This document shows, one piece after another, positions 47,762 through 58,266 of a stretch of DNA of 64,000 nt (within the stretch, counting starts at the first letter, position 1; every line of letters starts with the position of its first letter). A program made the position numbers and the translations under genes. The notes under the pieces are model-generated. The model was not told the origin of the DNA. It saw nothing but the letters and a program-made list of their open reading frames with translations, and ran no database searches. Source of the DNA: Casuarina equisetifolia (taxonomy: Eukaryota; Streptophyta; Magnoliopsida; Fagales; Casuarinaceae); contig CM052359.1 in assembly GCA_028551475.1 (NCBI GenBank), forward strand, positions 13,083,583-13,147,582. The letters run 5' to 3'.

Positions 47762-49449
47762 TGTTGGGTTTTATGGCTTAACAAGAAGGGGGGTTGAATT
47801 GCTAATGTATCGAAACTATGCTTTTGTATGATATAAAAGATTCAATCAATTAATTTAACAATTTATATGATAATAAGAAGTCAAACAAATAGAATTATTT
47901 AAGTAAGTGAAGAGTAAGAGAATCAACACCCAATTTACCATGGTGGTTTGGCACTCTATCTTAGAGTCCTATGTTCACCCTCTTCTCTTTCAATTCAACT
48001 GATTGAGTCACCTTTACTCAACCAAATTAGGAGAACACATTATCCTTTATCCAAATAATTCCTTCTCAAAGGAATTCTTAAGTGCGAATACAAATTATGA
48101 TCAAAAGATCATATACAGTAACAAATCCCCAAATAATATGTTAGTTTATGGGATATTACTAATCAGAGGAGCTATTCAAGCATATATATCAAGATACAGA
48201 GCTTCTAACATGAAATCCCCAATTTGAAGAAATTAGGGTTTCAGATTTTTCTTAAAATTTATGTGTAGCAAATATTTATAAGTGAAATTAGCACATAAAT
48301 AATGTTATACAAGCTATGATTGAGTATGTAATCAAAGATCAAAGCAAATAATCGAATATCATCAAACCCTTGTGAGTCACCGAGAGATGAACAAACTCGA
48401 ATCAAATAGTAGGTAAGCTTAAGAGACTTTCTTCACAAAGAGAATGCTTCAAATAGATGTAAATCATTAAGAAGAGATCTTCACGCACACATCTCCTTTA
48501 AATAGGAAGCAGATCTAGGGCCTTTTACGATTAAACCTAAACCATAGCCTTCTTCCCATTAGGAATAGTAGGCTATCCATCAAATCAACCTCATATCAGC
48601 CTTCAAAGCTAGAATCTGACTATTTTGACAGCCCATCTTCTCCAAAATCCTCCTGTTGAGGTTTTAGCATTTGAAAGAAGCAGAGATGGCATCGAGGACA
48701 AGTGAAGCAACTAGGGTAGACTTGAGAGATAAAGGCCTCTTATGTGCTTCTTTAAATGAGACGACGTCATGGCAAAGGCGCTTCTCTGATGGTTAAGACG
48801 ACATCGTAGCAAGGGCGCTTCTCTGATGGTCAAGATGACATCGTAGCAAGGGCGGTTCTCTGATGGTTAGGACGACATCGTAGCAAGGAGACTTCAACGG
48901 GGTCGGGCTGACGTGAGCTTGGGCTACATCACATAGTCTCAGTCCAAGAACAAAGGGTCTAGTCCAGTAATTAAAGATTCAACAGATAGACACAGTCCAA
49001 TATCAATAGGGTCCAAAGTTTAATTATGTAAACACGGTCCAAAAATATGGATCTTTTACAAAGTTCATATTTTAGTGTATTACATATATTGACTTTGAGC
49101 TAATATCAAGATAGAGTTAATGCCCCTCATGTTCCTACAATTACATTAAACCAAGTATCATATTTCTAAAATAAAATATATTTAAATATATTATATTTCT
49201 TGAAGAAATATTCAAATAATCAATTTATTCAAATATTCAAATATTTGAATATATGTCGTAAGAACTTTAAGAATATGTTTTATAAAGAAATGTAGGAACC
49301 CAATTACTTTATAATATTATTAATTGATATTATAATTTGTACACCTTTTACTTCCTATAATTTTTATTTTTGCACATATAAAAACATATTTTAAGAATTG
49401 ATATTTACCAAAAATATTTTTAGTCACAGCGAAACCTTATTTTCCAACA
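47762..49449 (-). repeat. Left (3') LTR of the inner element
   Basis: Matches 53940-55587 along its full length; about 7 percent difference over the first 150 bp by eye. The extra 40 bp is mostly one additional 37-bp tandem unit. Confidence 0.9.
48760..48893. repeat. 37-bp minisatellite inside the left LTR
   Basis: Units start at 48760, 48797 and 48834, with a partial unit at 48871. Each reads approximately GACGACATCGTAGCAAGGGC followed by a GCTTCTCTGATGGTCAA-like half. Confidence 0.85.
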
Positions 49450-50130
49450 ATCTTTGCCTTTTTTATGATGATAAAATATTTCAATAGTATGGCACATGTC
49501 ATTAAATATCAATAATGTTTTTCAATAGAATACAACTTATCATTGCAGTATATTGATCATCATATAATTAGAGTTGCAAATAGTTACTGCATATGACCGT
49601 AAGCAAGTCCTATACATGTGTCAAGCAGATTTCGAAACTTATCATAGAACATGCAATTTTTCAAGCAGGAGTAATATGTATATGTATCCCACATTCTGCA
49701 CTAAGATAGTTAGAAATGAGACTTCACATGTACACTATTCTCTCCCCCTTTTTGTCATAAGGGAAAAGAATGATTATGCAAGTAATCAGAACAGGTGATA
49801 AAAAATGAACAAGCAATAACCTAATAGGGATAAGAGTAGGGTACTAACTGGATTTTGTAGGAGTGAAAATAAAGCCGCTCCCCTTCAAACCGAGCAGTTT
49901 AAAAAGTAATAAAAGAATAGAGAGATAGCAATAATAGACAGTTCAAAGATTTTCAGGGACTATCATTCCAAGTTCTCGTCTAAGAGCATAAAATTTATCC
50001 TTTGATTAAGGTTTGGTTAAGATATCAGCAATTTGCTGATCAATGCTCACAAATTCAAGTACAACATCGCCTTTCTGAACATGATCCCAAATGAAGTGAT
50101 GTCTAATTTTTATGTGATTTGTTTTAGAGT
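49450..50130 (-). other. 3' untranslated part of the inner element with polypurine tract
   Basis: On the minus strand the sequence before the LTR is CATAAAAAAGGCAAAGAT, a decayed polypurine tract like the 'TCATCAAAAAGGGGGAGAT' of SIRE elements. No gene is seen apart from the end of RNase H. Confidence 0.55.
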
Positions 50131-50131
50131 G

Positions 50132-50598
50132 CTAGATAAGATTCTTAGTGAGATTTATTGCATTGGTGTTGTCATATTTTAGTGGAATTTTATGTGATAA
50201 GATGCCATAATCCTCTAATTGCTGTTTCATCCACAAGATTTGAGCACAACTACTAGCACAAGCAATATTTTTGGCTTTAGTGGAAGAGAAAGCTACACAG
50301 TTTTGTTTCTTGGAATGCCAAGAAATAACATACTTCTGAGATAGTGACATCCACCACTCATACTCTTCCTATCTAGTTTGCATCCAGCATAATCAGAATC
50401 ACTAAATGCATGCAAATCTAAAGTGGTGTCTCTAGGATACCAGATTCCTAGGGAAACTGTGTCTCTAAGGTATCTAAATATTCTTTTAACAACAACTAGG
50501 TGTTGTTCTTTAGGATTGGATTGATACCTAGCACATAGACACACACTAAACATGATATCCGGTCTAGATGCAGTCAAATATAGCAAAGAACCAATCAT
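50132..50598 (-). pseudogene. RNase H of the inner element
   Basis: Two overlapping ORFs in different frames: LTASRPDIMFSVCLCARYQ with AFSDSDYAGCKLDRKSMSGG, then ISWHSKKQNCVAFSSTKA. Together they are the copia RNase H, split by a frameshift near 50300-50350. Confidence 0.85.
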
Positions 50599-50628
50599 GC
50601 CATGATATAATTTAATGTCTACACTAAT

Positions 50629-51411
50629 TCAATCTTCATCATTAGATAATGATAAAAATGTGCTCATTGGTGTGTTCATTGGTTTGGAATCATGCATTTT
50701 GTATTTCTTAAGTAATTCATTTGTGTATTTTATTTGACTTATAAAAGTTTCTTTGTTTGTTTGTTTGATTTGCAATCTAAGAAAGTATGTTAATTCACCC
50801 ATCATACTCATTTCAAATTCACTTTGCATGCATGCAGCAAATTCTTCACATAGTTTAGAATTTGTAGAACCAAATACAATATCATCAACATATATTTGAA
50901 CAATTAAAATTTCTTTTTCTTTGTTCTTTACAAATAATGTGTTGTCTACTGTTCCCTTTTTGAAACTATGATTAATCAAGAATGAACTTAGTTTATCATA
51001 CCAAACTTGTGGAGCTTGTTTCAAACCATATAAAACTTTTGACAGTTTAAAGACATGATTTGAATAAATTGGATCTTCAAATCTAGGTGGTTGTTCAACA
51101 TATACCTCTTCCTTTATAATAACATTCAAAAATGCACTCTTGACATCCATTTGAAATAAGGTAAAGTTCATACAGCAAGCAAATGCTAGTAAGATCCAAA
51201 TTGCTTCCAACCTAGCTACTAGTGCAAATGTTTCATCATAGTCAATCCCTTCTTCTTGACTATATCCTTGTGCCACTAATCTAGCCTTATCTCTAGTAAT
51301 AGTACCGTTTTCATCTAGTTTATTCCTGAAAACCCATTTTGTGCCTATAACTAGATGATCCTTTGGTCTAGGAACTAGATTCCAAACATTGCTTCTTTCA
51401 AATTGGTTCAA
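50629..51411 (-). pseudogene. Reverse transcriptase of the inner element
   Basis: A 260-codon open frame starting in NVWNLVPRPKDH and GTKWVFRNKLDENG, with KARLVAQGYSQEEGIDYDETF, MDVKSAFLN and an intact catalytic IYVDDIVFG. The open frame ends before RNase H (a stop in the gap to 50598). It is the best preserved coding piece in the window's transposons, but the element around it is defective. Confidence 0.9.
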
Positions 51412-52100
51412 TTATTCTTGCATAGCAAGAAACTAGTTTTTATCTTCAAGAGCCTCATCTACTTTCTTTGGCTCTACTTATGATAAAAAGGCTTGATGTT
51501 CACATGTGTTGTGAACCCGAGACCTTGTACTCACTCTAACATTTGGATTTCCTATGATGTGATCATGATCTATTTCATTTCTAACTCTAGGGAAGGAAGG
51601 TTCTTTAGTTTCAGACTCCCCCTCAACTTTAGCCCTATTTGGATGACTTTTATTTCCATCTTTCTCTTCGGTTTCTAGAATGTCGTGACAATCATCCTCA
51701 AACTTAACATGAATTGACTATTCTACAACTAAGGTTTGTTTGTTGAATAATCTATATGCTTTATTTGTATGAGAATATCCAAGAAATATTCCTTCATCAC
51801 TCTTGGAATCAAATTTTCCAAGTGATTCTTTTCCATGATTCAAAACAAAACATTTGTTATTGTTCCCATTCCTCTTATTCTTCCTTTGGAGTTATCTCCA
51901 AAAGATACCGTACCTCTATTTTTCCACTCAAGTGTTGAAAAGAGCTCTTTCATCCCAATCATGTGTCGAGAACATCTGTTGTCTAGAATCCACATGTTCT
52001 TAAGCTTTTTGTTCCTTACTTGTACACTCATAGCCTGCAGAAACAAATTTGATCGTTGAAGTGTTTGGTACCCTTTTTACTTTGGGTTCATAAGTGTTAG
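51412..52100 (-). pseudogene. Protease joined to the integrase tail (internal deletion)
   Basis: The ORF 51840-52046 has MWILDNRCSRHMIG (normally DSGCSRHMTG; Ser and Gly of the active site are changed) and FGDNSKGRIRGMG. Directly next, in a shifted frame, comes CFVLNHGKESLGKFDSKSDE and GIFLGYSHTNKAYR, the integrase C-terminal end. Everything between (rest of protease, zinc-binding and DDE core) is missing. Confidence 0.8.
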
Positions 52101-52101
52101 T

Positions 52102-53100
52102 TCAACTTAGAATTTTGTCATTCTTAGGCAACCAAAGTTTCTTTACTTTGTAAGCCTTTCTAAGTCTTACGGGACATTTATCAAAATTATGGCCAAAATA
52201 ATTACAAAAAGAGCATTTAATTTCATGCAGCAGAATTGAACATTCTTTTTCTTTAAAGAAATGAGTGAATGATTTTGAGTTGTCATTCAATTTATATCCT
52301 AGTCCCACCTTATCATATATACCTCCTTGAGAGTTTAGAATTCTATCTAACATGCCATTACCATTTGTAAATTTCTTTAGCAGCAAATTAGTTGCATCAA
52401 GTTTTGATTTCAATTCACAGTTTTCTTTTTCTAGTTCATGGACTTTATTCTTAAGATTTTGAGCACATATTTGTGAGTTATTTTCTACATGTATTTCGAT
52501 ATCAGAGGATGCTCTGACACCATAGAAAGTTTTAGTTCTTATTTGCATGTTTTCAGATTTTCTTTGTTTTTCATACATATCATTCATGCAAGCATCATAT
52601 TTCATATATGCATTAGCAGAAATAACAATGTCATCATTCACGGAAATCAAAGCATCTTTCTTTTCAGTTTCATTTCTACATGTAGTAAGTTCTATGCTTT
52701 ATTTATCAGTAAAATTAATTTTCTGTACAAAAGTCAACTTTTCCTATTTTCCTATTTATTTTTTGCTTTTAACTTTCTATATTTATCTTTTAATTTATTT
52801 GTATATTCAACTAAATCAAAAAATGCAGTTTTTAACCCAAAGTTTATTTGAAGAAATAGTTCAAAATCATTTACCTCACTATTTTCTTCCTTAAGAGTTG
52901 CTGTTACAGTTAGGCATAAATGTGCAACTTCTTCTTGAGTTTCTTCATCAAATGAGGAGTTCTCATCATCTTAGGCAGCAATCATCGCCTTCTTTTTATT
53001 CTTACTGTTTCTCTTCTTGATCATTGGACAATCAATCTTGATGTGTCCTGGTTTCCTACATTCATAACACACATTCTCCCTAGGTTCATTTAATTTTTTT
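52102..53100 (-). pseudogene. Gag C-terminal half with two zinc knuckles, inner element
   Basis: CSFCNYFGHNFDKC (about 52170-52215) and CYECRKPGHIKIDC (about 53035-53075) are CCHC knuckles. Between them a long Lys/Glu-rich, coiled-coil-like segment (VHELEKENCELKSKLD) is split by stops near 52700. Confidence 0.75.
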
Positions 53101-53364
53101 CTCCTATTTTGCCCTATATTTTTGTTTAATCATCTTGTTAGGAATTTTCTAAATCTTCTAGCTATAAGAGCTACTTCATCATTTTCTGACTCTTCCTCTT
53201 CAACCTTTTCAACTTCTACTTTAAGTGCAAGTGATCTCTTATTTTCCTTTTTTTTTTTCTCTTCTCATAAGTTGCATTTCATGAGTCTTAAGAGAACCCA
53301 GCAAATCATCTAAAGTCAGCACATCTAGGTTATGAGCTTCTTCTATGGCCATCTTTTTAGGATC

Positions 53365-53877
53365 CTAACTCTCATGTAAGGATACTAACATTTTTCTTAC
53401 CATTTCCTTATTTGTATAGGTTTTTCCTAGCAATTTAAGCTCAGAAATAATTTCAGTGAATCTACCAAACATATCACTAATAGTTTCAGAATTTTTCATA
53501 GCAAATAATTCATAGTCATGTGTAAGCATATTAACTTTAGAAGACTTTACCTTTTTAGTTCCTTCATAGATGGTTTCTAACTTATTCCAAATTTCTTTAC
53601 CGGTGGTGCAAGAGGACACTTTGTCAAACTCATGTGCTCTAAGACCACTATAGATCATATTCATGAACTTAGCATTTAACCCCATTACTTTAGCTTTATT
53701 TTTTGACCATTTATCAGTTTCAGGTAATGTAATACCCTTGTTGATTACTTGCCAAGCTTCTAGATCTTGGCCTATTATGAAGACTTGCATTAATTGTTTC
53801 CAATGCCTAAAATTAAAGCCATCAAACAAGGGAAGTTTATTAAACCCCTTAACAGCTAACCCTTTATTAGAAGCCAT
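53365..53877 (-). pseudogene. Gag N-terminal part of the inner element
   Basis: 170 codons: LPLFDGFNFRHWKQLMQVF, DLEAWQVINKG and GKEIWNKLETIYEGTKKVK are typical of the copia gag (UBN2/DUF4219) domain. It begins just inside the right LTR; a stop ends the frame where gag should continue. Confidence 0.88.
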
Positions 53878-53920
53878 AATGTGGATTTACTTTAGGATGT
53901 TAATCCTTTTAATCAGAGTT

Positions 53921-53939
53921 CCTAACTCTAAATGCCAAT
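53921..53939 (-). other. Decayed primer binding site of the inner element
   Basis: Minus strand next to the right LTR reads ATTGGCATTTAGAGTTAGG, resembling TGGTATCAGAGCTAGG with a few changes. Confidence 0.45.
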
Positions 53940-55587
53940 TGTTGGGTTTTATGGCTTAACAAAAAGGGGGGTTGAATTGTTAATGTACCAAAACTATGCT
54001 TTTGTATGATATAAAAGATTCAATCAATTAATTTAAAATTTTATATGATAATAAGAAATCAAACAAACAAAATTATTTAAGCAAGTGAAGAGTAAGAGAA
54101 TCAACCCCAATTTGCCATGGTGGTTCGGCACTCTATCTTAGAGTCCTACGTCCACCCTCTTCTCCTTCGATCCAACCGATTAAAGTCACCTTTACTTAAC
54201 TAGATTAGGAGAACACATTCTCCCTAATCCAAATAATTCCTTCTCAAAGGAATTCTCAAGTGCGAATACAAATTATGATAAAAAGATCATATATAGTAGC
54301 AAATCCCTGAATAATATGCTAGTTTATGGGATATTGCTAATCAGAGGAGCTATTCAAGCATATATATCAAGATACAGAGCTCCTAACATGAAATCCCCAA
54401 TTTGAAGAAATTAGGGTTTCGAATTTCCCTCAAAATTTATGTGCAGTAAATGTTCATAAGTGAAATTAGCACATAAATAATGTTATACAAGCTATGATTG
54501 AGTATATAATCAAAGATTAAAGTACATAATCGAATATCATCAAATCCTTGTGAGTCACCGAGAGATGAACAAACTCGAATCAAATAGTAGGTGAGCTTAA
54601 GAGACTTTCTTCACAAAGAGAACACTTCAAATATATGTAAATCATCAAGAAGAGATCTCCACGCACACATCTCCTTTAAATAGGAAGCAGATCTAGGGCC
54701 TTTTAGGATCAAACCTAAACCACAGCCTTCTTCCCGTTAAGAATAGTAGGCTATCCATCAAATCAACCTCATATCAGCCTTCAGAGCCAGAATCTGACCA
54801 TTTTGATAGCTTGTCTTCTCTAGAATCCTCTCGTTGAGGTTTTGGCATTTGAGAGAAGCAGAGATGGCATCAACAACGAGTGAAGCAGCTAGGGTAGACT
54901 CGAGAGATAGAGACCTCTTATGCGTTTCTTTAAGTGAGAGGATGTCGTGGCAAAGGTGCTTCTCTGATGGTCAAGATGACATCGTAGCAAGGGCACTTCT
55001 TTGATGGTCAAGACGACATCATAGCAAGGAGACTTTAGCGGGGTTGGGCTAATGCAAGCTTGGGCCGCATCATATAGTCTCAGTCCAGCAACAAAGGGTC
55101 TAGTCTAATAATTAAAGATTCAGCAGATAGACATAGTCCAATATCAACAAGGTCCAAAGTTTAATTATGTAAACACGATCTAAAAATATGATCTTTTACA
55201 AAGTTCATATTTTGGTGTATTACATATATTGACTTTGAACTAATATCAAGATAGAGTTAATGCCCCTTATGTTCCTACAATTACATTAAACCAAGTATTA
55301 TATTCCTAAAATAAAATATATTCAAATATATTATATTTCTTAAAGAAATATTCAAATAATCAATTTATTCAAATATTCAAATATTTGAATATATGTCATA
55401 AGAACTTTAAGAATATGTTTTATGAAGAAATGGAGGAACTCAGTTAATTTATAATATCATTAATTGATATTATAATTTGTACATCTTTTACTTCCTATAA
55501 TTTATCTTTTTGCACATATAAAAACATATTTTAAGAATTGATATTTACCAAAAATATTTTTAGTCACAGCAAAAGCCCTTTCCAACA
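53940..55587 (-). repeat. Right (5') LTR of the inner element
   Basis: Starts TGTTGGGTTTTATGG and ends CCAACA; full-length match to 47762-49449. It contains two full 37-bp units (54938-55011) and a partial one instead of three. Confidence 0.9.
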
Positions 55588-55592
55588 CCAAT
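55588..55592. repeat. Right target-site duplication CCAAT
   Basis: Exact copy of 47757-47761. Confidence 0.9.
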
Positions 55593-57460
55593 ACATCAAG
55601 CAACCAACCCAATGATTCTACCTCGGAGATTTCAGATCCTCCTTCCACATCACTTCTTGTTTTCACTTATGATGATAAGACAACAGATGATCCTTCCTTA
55701 TCAACCATGCCTGATTTTATAGTTCTTCCATCACTTCCTAGATGATCTAATAGAATTTCCAAGCCACCCATCTGGACTCAAGATTATGTCTGCAACAATG
55801 TTGTCAGTCTATCCATACAGTACCCCATCTCTGACTATGTATCTTATATACATTTACCCATTCTACATCAACATTTCATAGCAGCCATTTCACCTGAGAT
55901 AGAACCCTTGTTCTACCATGAGGCAATTAACGATTCTAGATAACAAGATGTCATGGATCAGGAAATGAAAGCATTAGAATCGAATAGAACATGGGAACTG
56001 GTAGACCTACCACCACGGCGAAAACCCATGGGATGTAAATGGGTATACAAGATTAAGTATCATGTTGATGGGAGTATTGAGCGTTTTAAGGCTCGTCTAG
56101 TAGCAAAAGGTTATAGTCAGATAGAATGGATCGATTATCATGAGACTTTCTTTCCTATAGTAAAGTCGGTGATAGTTAGAAATGCATTATCTATTGCTTT
56201 ACAACATAAATGGACTATTTGACAAATGGATGTCCATAATGCATTTCTACAAGGAGACTTAGATAAGGAAGTATATATGAAACCTCCACCTGGGAGTCTT
56301 TTTGAAGGGGGGTCCAAAGTATGTAGGTTGTGAAAATCTTTATATGGGTTAAAGCAAGCTTCACGACAGTGGAATGAGAAGTTTACAAAAGCTCTAGTGT
56401 CTGCTGGTTATCAACAATCGTTGTATGACTATTCTCTTTTCACTAAGGAACAAGCTAGTAATATTGTTTTAGTACTCATATATATGGATGAAATTTTAAT
56501 TACTGGTGATGATACACAAGAAATTGAGACTTTACAAGCTTATCTTTATTCTACATTTCGAATCAAGGATTTAAGAGAACTCAAGTATTTTCTTGGGATT
56601 GGGATCCTTCGAGATTCAAATGGCATGCATCTCAATCAATGTAAATATATCTTAGAATTGATTTCTAAATTGGGACTATCAGCTATAAAGCCTGCTGGAA
56701 ATCCTATGGAGACAAATGTCTTATTCACTAGCTTAAAATATCATGACCAAGTTCGTCCACAAATAGATGATCCACCATTTAAGAACATATTAAGTTATCA
56801 GCAATTGATTGGTAAGTTGAATTATCTTGATATGACATGCCTTGACATAGCTTTTCCAATACACCTCTTAAGTCTGTTCATGCATACTCCTAAACGGTCC
56901 CACTGGGAGGTAACTCTTCGCATTGTTAAGTATCTTAAAGGAACAATAAGGATTGGTTTATTCTTTCCTTCAGATGGTGATTTTCTCTTACAAGCTTTCT
57001 GTGATGCTAGTTATACAAAATGCCCAATGACACGTCGATCCACTACTGGCTTTTGTCTTACACTTGGACATTCAGTAATTTCTTGGAAAAGTAAAAAGCA
57101 ACCAGTTGTGACTCTTTCTTCAACAGAGGCCAAATATAAGGCCATGGCAACTACTACTTGTGAGATTGTTTAGGTGGTTGGTCTACTAAAAGATATAGGA
57201 ATTAATGTTACACAGCTAGTGTTGTTATATTGTGATAGTGAGGCAGGGCAAAAATTGGTAAAAAACCTAATCTTTCATCAGAAGACCAAGCACATAGATG
57301 TTTCTTGTCATTTTATTTGAGAAAAAATATGTCATGGTTTAATTAGCACAGCACATGTTGGGAGTGATGACCAACCTACAAATATTTTGACTAAGGCTTT
57401 AGGGACAAATCAACATTATCATCTCCTTAGCAAGCTTGGGGTCTTGGACTTCTTTCGACC
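55593..57460 (+). pseudogene. RT and RNase H of the outer copia
   Basis: After a Ser/Thr/Pro-rich hinge come MDQEMKALESNRTWELVDLP and CKWVYKIKYHVDGSIERFKA. A stop follows HKWTI, then QMDVHNAFLQGDLDKEVYM, a stop, and LYGLKQASRQWN. In the 258-codon piece 56397-57173 the catalytic box reads IYMDEILITG: the invariant Asp pair of YVDD is Asp-Glu. RNase H shows AFCDASYTKCPMTRRSTTGF and WKSKKQPVVTLSSTEAKY. Final stops follow. Dead copy. Confidence 0.88.
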
Positions 57461-57466
57461 CTCATC

Positions 57467-57479
57467 TTGAAGGGGGTAT
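57467..57479 (+). other. Polypurine tract of the outer copia
   Basis: TTGAAGGGGGTA immediately before the 3' LTR. Confidence 0.7.
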
Positions 57480-57745
57480 TGAAAATTGACGATTTTCTCT
57501 TTGATATATTTTTCCTATATTGTAGGATCTCAATCTATTTTTCCTATTTTGAAGGATACTAGGGTTTCCTTGTATAAGCCTTACTTTTGTTTATATATAG
57601 CCTATTAGGTTATAATGTTTTCAATATAGCTGCACATTAAGAGTTTTTTTCTACAGCTTTGTTTTCTCTTGTAACTAGTTTTGGTCTTGCTTGATCAATA
57701 AACAAGCTTTTGTTCCAAACATACAAGTGTTCATCAAATTTTTCA
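57480..57745 (+). repeat. 3' LTR of the outer copia
   Basis: Matches 44984-45252. It ends in TTCA about 145 bp from the stop codon of peptide copy 6, i.e. in that gene's 3' flank. Confidence 0.9.
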
Positions 57746-57890
57746 ACATTAGACCTTCAGAAACATAAACATTTAGCGTAAGAATGAGTTATTTTGCATT
57801 TCCTTCAGACGAAGTAGCTTTATTCAGCACGAGAAACGACGATGTTGTCACTTAGGACATGAAAAAGCAACGCTTAAAGCTCCATGTTCT

Positions 57891-58121
57891 TCAGTTCTTG
57901 CACTGTCCTTTACCAGGGGTAGGAATGTACGTACACGGGTTGGGCGAAGACGGTGGCACCGGTCCTTTTCCTTGTGGAAATGACACATTGTTCGAGCCAT
58001 GTTTAACTTCATGTCTTCCAAAGGCCTTGCAGCTTCAAGAGGCTTTGTAATAAATATCAACAACGCAAGGGTGATCACCCCTTTTTACAGCCTCAAGAAG
58101 AGTTCCCCTCCGGGCGGCCAT
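57891..58121 (-). pseudogene. CTNIP/SCREW-type precursor with two frameshifts (copy 6)
   Basis: Close relative of copy 5 at DNA level. The start (ATG at 58119-58121) reads MAARRGTLLEAVK, then one extra A in the run at about 58084-58088 (AAAAAGGGG against AAAAGGGG) shifts the frame in the signal peptide. The shifted frame gives ITLALLIFITKPLEAARPLEDM. Further on, about two extra bases relative to copy 5 shift back to the original frame, which carries an intact core GKGPVPPSSPNPCTYIP, ten residues between the Cys pair and the tail CKN ending in TGA (57891-57893). Between the two changes the original frame meets a TGA. Unless the sequence is wrong or RNA is edited, no full precursor is made. Confidence 0.78.
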
Positions 58122-58245
58122 GATCGGGAAAGAAGATACTATGTTTATAATTTACTTTTAGCGAAGAATAGTTGGGATTTAAGGGATTGTTAAAGAAATA
58201 AAGGAGTCTGAGAGCTGTGATGTTAGCTTAACAAAGTTGCTTACA

Positions 58246-58266
58246 CATATATATATACATATATAC
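58246..58266 (-). promoter_or_regulatory. TA-repeat/TATA region of copy 6
   Basis: An (AT)n stretch about 125 bp upstream of the ATG occupies the place of copy 5's TATATATAA; expanded relative to it. Confidence 0.45.

Larger units (their letters stand above)
47762..55587 (-). mobile_element. Inner SIRE/Maximus-like copia, inserted in the outer element
   Basis: Length 7826 bp, with long LTRs (1688 and 1648 bp) starting TGTTGG and ending CCAACA, flanked by perfect CCAAT duplications (47757-47761 and 55588-55592). Gag and pol read on the minus strand. The region between protease and RT is shorter than normal: protease motifs run straight into the last part of integrase near 51840, so the integrase core is deleted. 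The gag type, long LTRs, two zinc knuckles and the rule-like 'TATGACAAAAAGGGGGAGA' on the minus strand near 49740-49762 fit the SIRE/Maximus lineage. It is non-autonomous. Confidence 0.9.
44984..57745 (+). mobile_element. Outer Ty1/copia retrotransposon, interrupted by a second element
   Basis: LTRs of 269 and 266 bp (44984-45252 and 57480-57745) start TGAA and end TTCA and differ at about twenty positions by eye. A primer binding site and a polypurine tract sit in the right places. Coding order is gag zinc finger, protease, integrase, RT, RNase H on the plus strand. Removing the inner element (47762-55587) and one CCAAT leaves about 4.9 kb, a normal copia length. Stops, a changed protease and a changed RT catalytic box show it is dead. 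Target duplication is unclear: ACGT on the left and ACAT on the right, in slightly different registers. Confidence 0.9.

Noticed and set aside
48760-48893. CRISPR-like array
   Set aside because: Units are contiguous with no spacers and lie inside a plant LTR; it is a minisatellite.
49200-49260. AT-rich inverted repeat 'attcaaatattcaaatatttgaatat' as a replication or attachment site
   Set aside because: It lies within both inner LTRs (also near 55360-55395) and is a simple AT palindrome without other supporting signals.
44979-57750. Clean 5-bp target duplication for the outer copia
   Set aside because: GACGT on the left and ACATT on the right do not match in register; only an offset ACGT/ACAT resemblance exists.
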